DNA from: Gnetum montanum
Taxonomy: Eukaryota; Streptophyta; Gnetopsida; Gnetales; Gnetaceae
DNA length: 34,459 bases
Reading direction: 5' to 3'
NCBI GenBank assembly: GCA_015680685.1
Contig: MNCI01036654.1
Span: 361,911 to 396,369, forward strand
The notes beneath the pieces were generated by a model. That model did no database searches. It worked only from the letters and a program-made list of their open reading frames with translations, and had not been told where the DNA came from. The translations under genes were made by a program, and so were the position numbers. Below are positions 20,801 to 31,767 of this stretch, piece after piece. Numbering within the stretch: the first letter of the stretch is position 1; each line of letters opens with the position of its first letter.

Positions 20801-21467
20801 TTTCTAGGAAGGTTTCTAAACAAAAGGTTCAAATTGATTTGCTAGTGTGTAAGGCTAGGGAGTTCAGAGATTATTGTGCCTACGTTCTTGAGTGGGATTT
20901 TACATAGAAGGACCATAATAAAAATTATAAGGCTAATTTTGAAGCTCACCTTAGGTGGTTGAAGGAGGAGTCTACTGAATGATGCAAACTAGAGCTATTC
21001 TTAAGGGGGATTTAAGTGGAGGATACCTTCAAACTATTTTAATGAACCCTTATTGTAGTTCGATCCACATCTTCTTAGATCTCTATGGCTTTAGGAGAGG
21101 TGAGTACCATGAAATTTTTATGGGAGCCACCTTTGTGGATAGACATTGACTACAACAACACCCTAATACGAATTAATCTCAGGGAGGTAGACTGGGCCCA
21201 CATGATCGATGAACAAATCCTCCATCTTTTGGAGGTTGGTCTTTAGAATCTTCCATCATAGGATGTTGCTCATGAGCTCTCACAGGTTTTCTTAGTTTGT
21301 TTTCTTTATCATATTATAGTTTAATTTGTTTTAAGTTATATTTTGATTTCATATTTTGTTGATTATTGAATAACTTATGTCTTGTTGTGGTATAGGTACC
21401 AAATGATGTTGGCGATCCCCATGGAGAAGGTGAAAGTGCTCCTCAGCCTCCTCTAGCATCCTCTTAG
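17900..21467 (+). pseudogene. Decayed multi-exon gene of unknown function, copy 1
   Basis: At least seven exon-like blocks: E1 about 17900-18276, E2 18378-about 18640, E3 about 18827-19812, E4 from 19866 or 19895, E5 20211-20348, E6 20464-21285, E7 21396-21467. The E5/E6 junction (GT at 20349, AG at 20462-20463, phase 1) and the E6/E7 junction (GT 20142-type sites; here GT at 21286, AG at 21394-21395, phase 0) join in-frame sequence, ending in PHGEGESAPQPPLASS-stop. E1 to E5 have matching exons in copy 2 (31768-34459) with 40-47% identity in sampled stretches. The donor of E1 appears mutated (ATAAGC where copy 2 has GTAAGT). Stops and frameshifts (E3, E6) make it a pseudogene. E3 carries STFSDLFGIPCEG, loosely like a plant repeat-associated protein family; function not recognised. 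Confidence 0.75.
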
Positions 21468-22289
21468 TACCATCCATGGTCATTTTTCTATGGCTATCTC
21501 ATTGGATATAGTTGTTTATGATATTGGTTCTTTTTGTATTGGATAGTGTTAGCCATTTTATGTGCTGGCAGATAGTTTATGGTGTAGAACTTTATGATTA
21601 CTATGTTGTAGAGTTTGGATATTTTAAATTTTAATTTGATTTACATGTTTTAAATGTTTCATATATGCTTAATGTTCTACACTTTTATTTATGTATTAGG
21701 CCAAATTGGTTAACTATGTAAAATGGTCATAATGTAAACTAGGTTGTAAAGGTTATAAATGATCTACTAGTTTTAGGCCATGGTGGGTCATATGATGTCA
21801 CCAATCTTAGGCCATGGAAGGCCATACAAGATGTTTTGTCAGTTTTATGCCATGGTTGGTCATATGTTGTTTCCTGTTTTAGGCCATGGTAGGTCATATG
21901 ATATTGCTAGTTTTAGGTCATGGTGGGCCCCATGTTCTAAAAGGAAATTTTTAAAAAGTTTTTAGGTCCTAATTTTTTATCATATATTTAATGGTTTATG
22001 CATTAGAATAAAAATGCATAAAAATAAAATTGTAAATAAGCATAAAATTTAGGCTATGTGCACAACAAAGGTTAAAATAAAGTAAAGCAAAGGTAAACAA
22101 AATGGTGCATATAAGAGAAAAACGTAAACTAGGTTATGGAAGGTTGTAGAAAAAATGGGCTATATGGTTATATGTGCAAAGGTAGGTGAATCAAAGGGAT
22201 ACATAAATTATGCAAGTGTTTCCTAATTTTCAATAGATTAGGAAATGTGTATGATCTACTTTGCATAATTTTTTATTCCCCATTTCCTT
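21468..22289. other. Spacer between multi-exon gene and gag-protease, intron-like on minus strand
   Basis: The minus strand is T/pyrimidine-rich with words such as TTTGCTTTACTTTATTTTAACC, similar in character to 1851-2215. It contains the 35-bp repeats described separately. No coding content is recognised. It could be the 5' part of the Ogre-type intron following the minus-strand protease. Confidence 0.4.
21770..21935 (+). repeat. ~35-bp tandem repeats (TTTTAGGCCATGG...GGTCATATG)
   Basis: The TTAGGCCATGG element (variants TTATGCC, TTAGGTC) starts at about 21773, 21807, 21845, 21879 and 21913, intervals 34-38 bp. The ends of the cluster carry CTAGTTTTAG and GTGGGCCC, the module also found at 13480 and 13817. 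Confidence 0.8.
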
Positions 22290-23239
22290 CGCTCATAATG
22301 TTGAAAGGGAGCTCTTCCCATGATGAATCCATGGGCTCATCATTGTTGTTTTTGCCTTATCCTATTCTCTCAAGCTTTTTAACTTTGTTGCTGATAGTAG
22401 GAGTTTCTTCTTGAAACTCCACTTCAGACCCTTATTCGATGTCAACATTGTTAACTGCCAAGGGAACCATGCTATCATCGTGGATGATGATTTCACCTCC
22501 CTCATAAGGAAGGTGAATTTATTGGTGGATTAGTTAATAAATCACTCATAGTTGAGCTAACAAAGGTCTTCCCAAGATAAGGTTGAAACTTGGTATTTCC
22601 TTTACCACCAAGAAATTGGCTATTATTGGGAATTACTCCCCTACCATAAAGTCTAAATAAATTGAGCCTTTTACGGCTACCTAAGATTTTTTGGAAGACT
22701 TAAGAGTAGTTATTGTAGTATGTTGCATTTGTGTAGTTAAGCTTAGACATTCTACAATGGTATAAGGTATTACATTTGTTGCAACTCCATCATCAATGTG
22801 TACTCTATGCACCTTGTACTACCCTATTGTGATATTATGAATAGGGGAATCTTAATTGTCTTGCCATCTTAGGAATTAATTTTAATTTCACTATCATGAA
22901 GCACCAATGTTGTTGACATCATAAGTTCCTTTGGCAAAGGAGGTATTATCACTACATGAATGGACTCTTCACTAGTGGGGATGTCCTCACTAATAGGAAT
23001 AGAGATCAATATCTTGACTAATGCTTCATAATGTGTAGTAGAATTTATAACAAGGTCATACAGGCTAAGAGAAATGTTCTTCTATTTTAGTAACTATTTG
23101 ACTTGTTCCATCACATTGAGGAAGTATTTATCATTGGTTATAGGCTTCTAATTTTTGGTGTTCTTAACTTCCTCCATGTGTCCCAAAATATGAATTTCAT
23201 GCTTTAAAAGTTATTTATCTTCTTTTCCTTTTCCATTTG
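22290..23239 (-). pseudogene. Aspartic protease region (Tat/Ogre lineage), minus strand
   Basis: The minus strand shows VHIDDGVATNVIPYT with the catalytic Asp in the DDG box at 22786-22794, followed at about 22565-22590 by NLILGRPLL and then IHQ/IHLPYEGGEIIIHDDS, the Tat protease C-terminal pattern. Stops break the frame. It follows gag on the same strand. The RT part is not adjacent; the nearest minus-strand RT of the family starts at 13360. The protease would mature the polyprotein. Confidence 0.65.
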
Positions 23240-24345
23240 GCTTGGGATCCTTTCATGGTTGATTGGTTGATGTGGCTTGAGCACTAGATCTCATTGGAAT
23301 AGATGAGATGGGAGTGGACTTCGATGGGCTCATTTCCTTCAATGCATTGGATTTTTTGTTGTTGTCATTCTTAGGCTTCAATGCAAGCTTCTTGTGTTGT
23401 TTTCTTGAGAATTTTTTGTTCTTATTTCTTGGTTGTCTAGAATTCATTGCATTGGCCACTACAAGATGATACTTATCGATTGTAGGAGTACATTTTATTT
23501 TGGTTTTAGAAGGAAGGGGTACCCTAATCACAAAAGAATCCTTGGAAGGTATAGGTGGTGAAGCCCTTACAACAAAAGGGAACATTGAGCTAGTTGAAGT
23601 TGAGGGACCCATATCATTGGAAGGAGGTACCTATATCATGAACGACTCCTATGTAGATTTAGAGTTGTTTCTTACATTGAATGCTATGATAGTGTATGGA
23701 TTGCTATTAGTATTCAATGGGTTCTTATAGAATTGCATGGATTAATTTTGCGGTTTGACTGGGTTTGGAGCATTAAGGATCAATTTTCACTTGTCTATCA
23801 TCTTCTGTAGGTCATCCTTTAGCACTAGGTAAAAGTCTATATCATGACCTGGTAGTTGATGATAGTGGTAAAAATGGTCTAGTTTGAAGTATTTAGGTAT
23901 TGGGGGTTCATCCTTGGTTGTAAGAGTGGAATTTTTAACTATCTTTCTTGGCCTATCATGCTTTTGATGGGAATTCTCAGTCATCTATTTGTACTGAATT
24001 CTTCCACTCTTCAATAATTAATCATGGAGTTCTAATGGTTTTAATAGTAACCTAGTATACTTTGAACAATCTTTATGTTGAAAGTTAGGCCTTGTGGTAG
24101 TTGATGCAGAGGCCATAATTGTTGAAGGTTGATTATTATAAATAGGGGTATTAGGTTGATTAGTCTTTGGCAATTGTAGCCATGTTATTCTACCTACTTC
24201 TTTCCTTGTCTTTCCATGCATGTTGGTTCTTAAATGCCACATAGGTAGAGTCATGACTAGCCTCGGCCATGTCATTTATGTTTTTCATTTGTAAAAAGCG
24301 TTGGCTAAGAGATTGTGGATATGTCATGTCCTAGCCAAAAAAAAA
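23240..24345 (-). pseudogene. Gag fragment (Tat/Ogre lineage), minus strand
   Basis: The minus translation includes SLSQRFLQMKNINDMAEASH near 24320-24260 (gag, partly out of phase with the open frame 24018-24275). It then has the nucleocapsid region at 23787-23984: HFYHYHQLPGHDIDFY followed by LKDDLQKMID, which matches the Tat zinc-knuckle pattern (C-x-YH...GH....C, then LK...ID). Both expected Cys are Tyr (codon TAC), as G-to-A would give. A Lys/Ser/Pro-rich linker is open at 23253-23612. Gag would form the particle and bind RNA. The N-terminal part is missing near 24345, where unrelated sequence begins. Confidence 0.7.
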
Positions 24346-25039
24346 GAAAGTTGAGAAAGTTGGTACATAAAAAGGATTGTTCATCATAAAAAAATATACT
24401 TACAAAAGGAGGTTCTTTTTGGATGCAAATAAATATGAGCCTTGTGCATCACTCTAACTGTAAGGTTCTTGTGGGAGTATGGCCCTACTCATGATTGAAG
24501 GTGCTTGTGGGATCTTATTCAAATAGAAATATATGTACTTGTGTTCTTTTAAAAAACCAAATTTAAAATTATAAGGCTAGCTTTAATCATGAGGTTCTTG
24601 TGGGGGTAAATAGAGATATGATAGTGGCTCTTATAATAATTGATGACATTTCTCATACTAGTATACTTTGTTGGCTAGTCCAAACATGACATACCCTATT
24701 CTCCATATTGACATATTCAAAAGGTAATTACTAGAACCAATCATGAATGTTGAAAATTCGACTTGGTGATTATCCCAATGGTTCAAGAAAGAAAAATAAA
24801 ATAATATATTATGACAAAAAATAATAAATGATTTTGAGGCTTACCCTTTGATGGATTTTGGATTTAAATCTACCTATCTCAAGGTAGGAGGAGTTGTCCT
24901 TCTCCTTTGCATTCTAGACATGATGATACTGAATTCTTTAGAGTCCTAACTAACAATAGAAAATACTACTGTCCTCTACATTTTTCAAGGTAAATGTTGT
25001 AGCTAAAATACTTTATTATAATATTACATAAAGATCTTG
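24346..25039. other. Spacer between gag fragment and Athila integrase
   Basis: Three diverged copies of AAGGTTCTTGTGGGAGTA-like sequence occur near 24461, 24500 and 24590. No Athila 3' LTR is visible here: the TATAAATAAGAG promoter of the 5' LTR has no match. The Athila element seems truncated at its 3' side, and the junction with the Tat gag at about 24345 is unexplained. Confidence 0.4.
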
Positions 25040-26240
25040 TTAAAGGTGACTATCCAAAGCTAGCACTTCTAATGGATTTTTGTCATTGGTTACATCATCT
25101 TTGGGATAGGTTGGGTCACTTAGCTCTATTAATTTATCTTCTCTAGGTTTACCGATGTGATGTTGGTAATATATTTTAAGTCTATGTCCATTGACTAAGA
25201 ATGTATTTGAGGAATAATCAATAGGTGAAATTAAAACACTACCATTAGCACAGGGTTGCAAAACAAGATATGGGCCTTTCCACCTAGCAATTAATTTACT
25301 TAGAAATTTATGTAAGCACATATTATATAAAGGAACTTTATCACCTATGGAAAAGGTTTTCTTGAAAAAGTTATTATCATTTAAGTTCTTAATTTTATTT
25401 TTTATAATTTTTTGCTTATTAAGAGCATTAAGCCACATTTTGTCAAGTTCATTTATTTTAGTCATTCTTGATGCATGATTGATTTTTTCATTGAAATTCA
25501 ATTTTGTGCTAAACATAGAGATTGATACTTAATTTCTACTAGTAATAAACATTGTTTACCATCAGCTAATTGAAAAGGTGAATATCCTAAACTTGGTTTA
25601 TACGTAATTCTATAAGTCCAAAGTGCATCTTGGAATTTTTTGGACCAATCTTTATTTTTAGTAGATACCATTTTTTCAAGATATTTAATATAATTATATT
25701 AGCATTTTCTAGTTGACCATTTGTTTAAGGATAATTGATAGTAGCTATCTTATGTTGGATTCCACAAGACTGAAGGAAGTTCTTCATTATTCTATTTACA
25801 AAATGAGCACCTTGATCACTAATGATCACTCGTGGAGTTCCAAACCATGTTAAAATATTTTTTCTAAGGAAAGCTACCACTACCTTAACATCATTTTTTG
25901 GGATGACTTTTGCTTCTACTCATTTAGCGACATAATCTATAAAAACAAAAATGTATTGACATCCATTGGATTGTGGAAATGGTCCTAAAGAGTCTATTCC
26001 CCACACATCAAATGGTTCAACTATTAAAATTTGGTTCAAGGGAATTTCTTACCTTTTAGTTATGACCCCCATACATTGACATTTATTACATTCTTGTACA
26101 TATGAGCATCTTTAAAAATTGAGGGTTAGCAAAATCCACTTTGCAAAATTTTTATAGCCATGCTTCTGCTATCAAAACGACCACCTCCTAGATCATCATG
26201 GCACATAAGTAGGATTTCTTGTTGTTCATTATCAGCCACA
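25040..26240 (-). pseudogene. Integrase of Athila-lineage element, core spacing intact
   Basis: Zinc-binding fragments near 26230-26090 (EILLMCHDDLGGGRFDSRSM, DAHICTRM) lead to the core: DVWGIDSLGPFPQSNGCQY (Asp codon 25992-25994), RVIISDQGAHF (Asp 25815-25817), TNGQLENAN (Glu 25707-25709). The spacing is D-58-D and exactly D(35)E in one frame, with one stop inside the D-E interval where Gln is expected. The C-terminal part is open for 158 codons (25040-25516): KKTFSIGDKVPLYN, ARWKGPYLV, NTFLVNGHRLKIYY. It inserts cDNA; zinc-site residues are eroded. Confidence 0.85.
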
Positions 26241-26479
26241 CATCTTTTGGCTACATTATCTTTACATATTGTATAAAGGTATAAACTAATCTAAATATAT
26301 TTGAAGATGGTTCATGAGAAGGATTTATTTTCCTCCTTACTCCATTGTGTCAGGGTTTTCATAGTGACTAGATAGTTTACTATATTAGCAAATCATGGAT
26401 CTTTCTTTATGGAAAAGAGTTGTTCATCAGGGAATTCATCATGAAAGATAGCTTTTGTTCTAATTTCCTCTCTTGTTTC

Positions 26480-26999
26480 TAGTCTAGAAAGATTATTGGC
26501 AACTACATTTGCTTGACCTCTCTTATCTAATATGTCAAGATGAAATTCTTGGAGTAATAGTTACCATCTCATTATTCTTGCATTTTCTACTTTTTTAGTT
26601 GTCAAAAACTTAATGGCTGAATGGTCAGTGTAAACTATAATTTTATATCCTATTAAATAATCTCTAAATTTATCCAAAGCATATACAATAGCTAATAGTT
26701 ATTTTTTGGTAGTTTTATAATGTATTTGGGTCTGGTCTAGACTTTTAGACACATAATAAATAACTTGTGACTTATTATTTATATATTTTCCTAGAATTAA
26801 CCCTATTGTGGTATTGCTAGCATCACACATTAAATACAAAGGGAAATCCCAATTAGGTGCATTTAGTATAGGATTAGGAGGTACTCATTTTTTTAATTCT
26901 AAGAATGCTTCTTGACAACTATTAGTTCATAGAAACGGAATATTTTTTTCTAAGAGTATATACAAAGGTTTAGCAATTTTTGGAAGTTTTAGCAATTCT
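26480..26999 (-). pseudogene. RNase H of Athila-lineage element
   Basis: The minus strand reads AIYHVSKSLDQTQIHYKTTK, LLAIVYALDKFRDYLIGYKI, IVYTDHSAIKFL, FHLDILDKRGQANVVANNLS. TDHSAIK contains the RNase H Asp, and VVANNLS stands where VVADHLS is usual, so the last Asp is Asn. It continues into the integrase with one or more stops (for example after MRW). Confidence 0.8.
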
Positions 27000-27770
27000 T
27001 CAAAAAGCTATGATAAATCACCTATAATATCCAACATGTCCTGAAAAAGATTGGAGAGTTTTTAAAATAGTTGGAGCTAGAAGAGTAGATATTACTCTTG
27101 CTTTCTCTTCATCCATCCTTATCTTGTTCTTAGAAATGACATATCCTAATACTATGCCATTTGTAACCATCAATTGACTTTTTTTGCAACTTAATTTTAA
27201 ATTTTTATCTATGCATCTATCTAAAACACATTCTAAATTTTGTAATGTTTCATCATAAGTATGTCCTTAAATCAAAAAATCATCCATGAATACTTCAACA
27301 TAATCTTCCTAATATCAGAGAATATTGATATCATAGCTCTTTAGAAGGTAGAGGGTGTGTTACAAAGACCAAAAGGCATCCATCAATAAGCAAAAGTTCC
27401 ATATGGACATGCAAAAGTTGTTTTATGCTAGTATTCAAGGGTAATGGATACTTGATTGTAACCACTAAATCAATTCAAAAAATAATAATATTAATGCCCT
27501 TCAAGTTTTTCTAAAATTTGGTCTATATAGAGTAAAGGAAAATGATCTTTCTTTGTGTTTTGGTTTAGTTTTTTATAATCCACACAAACTCCCTTTGCAC
27601 TCTTTTTTGGAACTACTATAATAGGAATTGCCCATTTGCTATTAGCTATTAGATAAATTATCCCTTTTTTCCAAACATTTGAAATTTCATCTTTAACATT
27701 TTTTTAAAGCTGGATTAATTATTCTAGTAGGAATTCTTACTGGTTTTACATTGTCTTCTAGGTAGATATG
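27000..27770 (-). pseudogene. Reverse transcriptase of Athila-lineage element
   Basis: Minus-strand motifs in order: KWAIPIIVVPKKSAKGVCVD, KKDHFPLLYIDQILEKLEGH, SGYNQVSI, ACPYGTFAY, MPFGLCNTPSTF, the catalytic FMDD box inside VEVFMDDF (27276-27293), then LSCKKSQLMVTNGIVLGY and IRMDEEKARVI. The FMDD box is intact. Frameshifts lie between the first two blocks and after about 27040; stops replace Gln/Lys positions. It reverse-transcribes element RNA. Confidence 0.85.
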
Positions 27771-28235
27771 ATGTTGGCATATGTTGGATGAGATTCCTTA
27801 ATGAACACCCTCATAACTCCATGCAAATGCCTCACTTTCTACATAAGACTTCTAGTAATTTTGCTTCTTACTCATCAGTTAGCTGGGAATTTATTATTAA
27901 TGGTTTATTATTATCTAGGAAAATATACTTAAGGGTATTAGGTAATTCTCTAAGATCCAAAGAATCATTTTTTGGAAGCTGAATTATTTCTCCAATATTC
28001 GTTAATCCTAAATTCAAAATCTACTCAAGGGAATATTGTTACTCTTTTGTGAAGGGATCCAATGGTCCTTAAAAATGTTAAGAACCAATATTTTCCTATA
28101 TTGTGCCATTGCTGAACTGGATATTGTGTAGAGAATTCTTGCTTCTTTCAAGTCTTTGTTTAATCAGTCATCTTTTGCCTTATTGTATATATTAAGCATG
28201 AAAGTAAGATTAGCAAAAGATAACTGAAGTTGTTC

Positions 28236-28508
28236 TTACCTACAGTTTGTTATTGTATTAGCTATTGCTAACCAAGGTCTACCTAGTATGATTAGAAAAC
28301 AATTTAGATCTTTCACTTTCGAAATTACAAAATTAATTGGGTATTTTCCTTTTTCCATCTCTATTATCAAATCTTCTACTATTCCTATAGATTTTACATT
28401 TGAACCATCAGCCAAAGATATCGTCATGTTTACACTTTTTATATCCTCCAAATCAAGTGACCTAGCCATTTCTAGTGGCATGATATTAATACTAGCTTCT
28501 AAATCCAA
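28236..28508 (-). pseudogene. Aspartic protease of Athila-lineage element
   Basis: A 90-codon open segment reads MDLEASINIMPLEMARSLDL, then IIEMEKGKYPINFVI and FLIILGRPWLA. This is the Athila protease: active-site Asp (codon 28503-28505) in DLEAS (family DLGAS, so the Gly is Glu here) and the ILGRP flap end. The length fits the protease core. It processes the Gag-Pol polyprotein. It lies between gag and RT, as expected; the Gly-to-Glu change beside the catalytic Asp probably impairs activity. Confidence 0.85.
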
Positions 28509-28879
28509 GAGGGCATTCCTAATAATTTGTCCATTTATTTTAATTGGAATGGTAGGAGCTCTTAAATCTTGATATTTTAGGACTTCCTATCTCTTTATAA
28601 GTTGAGAAAGATTATAAACTTGTTTAGGAATCTTTCCTTTTCTTCTCCTAGTGCACAATTCCCTTAAGTACTTAGCATAGAGAGGTGTGTATTTTACCAC
28701 TTGTTCTAAAGGAATATGTAAATATAATTTACTAAACATTTTTTAAGATGGGCTTTAGGTGTAAAGTCCTCTTGCAATCACCTAGGAAAAGGAGTTAAAA
28801 TTGTTTGTCTAGGGATCATCAATTGTTATTTTTCCTTATTTAGTTGATCTTTATCTTTCTCAATCACTAATTATGGCTG

Positions 28880-30290
28880 AACTTCTTCTTATGTCCCCAT
28901 TTCTTGAAATATAACCTTCTTTTGGGATTTATTCTCAAAATTTTTTCCACTTCTAGTAGTGATGGAATGCAATTGTTCTTTTCCCTTCCTTTGAGATATA
29001 GGTTTTGGTTCAAGTTGGGATGGTAATTCATTCTTAGTTAGGTCCTGAAATCTTATTCTTGTTTCACTCATGAACTATCTACATTCTTTAATGAAGGAAG
29101 TAAGAATTTTGGTAAGTTTATGCAAATGTTCATTAGTTGGATTCTTAAATGGTCTGTGGTTATTTTGAGGATATTATTGTTGGTAAGCTAGCCTTTGTGG
29201 AAAGCTCATTGGTGGTTGGCTTTTATATTATTGAAAAGTCATCATTGATTCTTGTGCTTCCTCATGAAAATATAATAGGGCTAGACAAGTGGTGTAGTTG
29301 TGTTGTGGACTACCATAAATACTACATGTTTCACTTTGTACCACATGAGCTTGTTTCTTAATCAACTGTGTTAGCTCATCTACTTTTTTATTTAATTACT
29401 CAGTTTGTTAGGTCATGCCTTGCATAATGTTGGGTTTTTTCCATCTCTTACTTTTGTCTACTAATGAATCTATAATTATCCAACTGTATTCTTGTGTTAC
29501 GTTCAAAATATTTCCACCACATGCAAAGTCAACATTTTGACTAGTATATGGTAACAAGCCTTCTACAGAGATTTGGATAAGTTGATGAGCTAGAAATCCA
29601 TGATTTCAAGTTTTTAAACATAACCCTTTAAACCTATCAAAAGTATTCTCATAATCTTCATCTTCATGTTTCATAAAGCTCATTGATTATTTCCTTAATG
29701 AATACAACATATCATTAGAGAGAAATCTTTGGAGAAAAGCTTCCTTGAATTCATCCCATAAAATAATTTGTGTTCTAAGGGTTTCTAATCAAAAATTAGC
29801 TTTATCCTTTAAGGTTGATTTGAAAGTAATCATTTTAGTTCTATCATCACTTTGAGCTGCTAGCATTGCTAATGTGGTTTTAAATTCTCTGATGTGAGTA
29901 ACTAGATACTCATCATTTGTTTCCTTAAAGACAAGTAATAAATTAATGTTTTTAACCTCTACATCTCTTCCTTATGGAAAAATTAATGGTTCTTGAGGTA
30001 TAATTGGTGTCCTTTGATTTAATAAACCCCTAAGAGTTTGGCCTTGGTAGACTTGCCTAGCTAGAATATTGGAACTTAGACTACCAAAGGAAAGAGGAAT
30101 TGAACCAAAAGAAAATGGAGGAGGTGTATGGTGTGAGGATAATCACATTGTGAAAGTAGTTGTTGCTATTGGGGTTACAATAGGACCTAGTATAGAAATA
30201 GAGGCTAGTGATGAAATTGGAGTTTGTAGATTTAAAGTATTCACAGGCTAGGTAGTTACATTAGTTAATATTTTGGTAGTATTTAAATTC
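28880..30290 (-). pseudogene. Gag of Athila-lineage element
   Basis: The minus strand (from about 30290 downward) reads LARQVYQGQTLRGLLNQ, then VKNINLLLVFKETNDEYL, LETLRTQIILWDEF, AFLQRFLSNDMLYSL and YENTFDRFKGLCL, the retrotransposon gag core. A zinc knuckle follows at about 29285-29329: CSIYGSPQHNYTTC, where the second Cys of the CCHC set is Tyr. The end (28889-29071) carries SITTRSGKNFENKS, the Athila pre-protease motif. Several stops interrupt it. Gag forms the virus-like particle. Confidence 0.75.
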
Positions 30291-30898
30291 TATGACCCAG
30301 CCCTCATAGTTAAACTCATATTTAGTAATGTAGATATTGAAATGTCAAATAGATGATTAAAATTTGTGGAAAAATATACTAAGATATTTTTCCCTTTCAG
30401 AGAGAAAGAGATTAAGATCTAGTTGTATTTTCTCCTCTTGGTTTTGTTTTAAGTTAGATTGCATATGTTTGTAAACACTAAAAGTGTTCCTAGAGGGTTG
30501 AATTTGTGTTGGTTTCCTTGGTTGCTTAACAATAACATTCTTTTTTGGCACATGCATGGGCTACTAGTCCTAAAATTCTAAAAATTAATTTAATTACTCC
30601 TACTATTGCTTCCTTGATCATAAATTTCTTAATAGTTTCTATAGGTAGGACAACAAGAGAAGTTGAATCTTAGGATTTTTCCTTATTCTTTAATTTCTTG
30701 ATACAAAAAAATAATTAAAAGAAACTATTTCTATATCTACTCAAGAAAATAAAATAAAAAAATAGAAAGAAATCAAAGGATACCTAAAAAATATTAGATT
30801 TACAAAATAAATTTGAAATGTATAGAACCCTTAATGTCTATTAACTTTGCTAGCTTTGCTGTCAACAATGCTAAATTGACAAGCTAAACAAAGTTTAG
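30291..30898 (-). other. Untranslated leader of the Athila element with possible primer-binding site
   Basis: Between the candidate 5' LTR and gag, the sequence is AT-rich on the minus strand. A piece near 30840-30862 (minus TTGACAGCAAAGC...) weakly resembles the Asp-tRNA primer site used by Athila after several G-to-A changes. A 66-codon frame at 30357-30557 has no recognised content. The primer-site call is tentative. Confidence 0.3.
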
Positions 30899-31767
30899 TG
30901 TTGAGTTACCTTAATAGGGATGTCACTTCATTTGTGACTGGCCCATGAGTCATATCCATGGATGAATGGTTCAAAGTAAAAAGGATAATTAAGATAAATA
31001 ACAATTAGAGTTGAGCTCAATTGAAAACACCACACTTATGATTATCACCCATAAGTGAAATCAACCAAGATTCACCTTAACTTCTAGCATTAAGTTCAAA
31101 GATGAACATAGCTAATTAAACCAAATTGAAGTTATATAAATTTATCATAAATATAGAAGATTACAAAGGAGATGTCAACTAATTCGTGACCCTACTCTGC
31201 AATCTCCACAATGCAACAACTTCACAAGCTTCATACATCAATGATTTTTGATTGTTACAAAGCATCAACAATATTCCTTAAAAGTTTCAATACAAAAGAA
31301 TTCAATTTAGTGTGGGTTATCTCTTGAGTCCTCCTCCCTTAATACATAGTTTGGGACTCTTATTTATACTATGAATAATGTACAAAAAAAATCATTTGAA
31401 TAATCAATTAATATTGAGGAATTTAATATTAATAGATTCAAATCTTCATCAAAGTAGATTGCCAAATATTTCATTCTCAATAATTAGCACAAATCACTCC
31501 TTTTTGTACAAATTGATATCCTGAATTCTTTTCAAGTATCTCTCCATTGAAGCTCATGTTACTGATCTTTATTGTCACATCTATGTGAATTGATATAATC
31601 AATATCAATCTTCATCACTACCATGATTTCCTATAATACATAAGCTTTTAAAAGAAATTAGTAGTTATCAATCTACCAAAATTTATTATTGTTGATATAT
31701 AAAAATAGTAAAAAAATAAAAATGTTAGTTCATAATGTTAAAATTTGAAGCAATTCAAGGTTTAACA
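30899..31767 (-). mobile_element. Candidate 5' LTR of the Athila element
   Basis: On the minus strand the stretch starts TGTTAAACC at 31767 and ends CTCAACA at 30899, giving TGTT...AACA ends. It has a TATA box at 31361-31368 in the right place and direction, followed by TAAGAGTCCC, a common plant LTR start context. The outer end abuts the multi-exon gene copy 2 at 31768. The inner border is uncertain by tens of bases, and no 3' LTR is available for comparison. Confidence 0.5.
31361..31368 (-). promoter_or_regulatory. TATA box of Athila LTR
   Basis: The minus strand reads GTATAAATAAGAGTCCC, a strong plant TATA with a downstream context common in plant LTRs. Transcription would run leftwards through the element, starting about 30 bp further on (near 31333). 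Confidence 0.55.

Larger units (their letters stand above)
25040..30290 (-). mobile_element. Athila-lineage Ty3/gypsy element, minus strand, gag to integrase
   Basis: The minus translation gives gag, protease, RT, RNase H and integrase in order. Features typical of Athila are TTRSGK before the protease, KWAIPIIVVPKK in RT, and DALWTYRITYKPSLGYSPFQL in the integrase end. It is better preserved than the Tat copies; several segments stay open for 60-158 codons. A 5' LTR candidate lies at 30899-31767. No 3' LTR was found. Confidence 0.85.

Noticed and set aside
28288-28572. 94-codon plus-strand frame
   Set aside because: Antisense shadow of the Athila protease region.
29149-29361. Plus-strand frames within Athila gag (also 30069-30251)
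   Set aside because: Opposite strand of recognisable gag coding sequence; no independent support.
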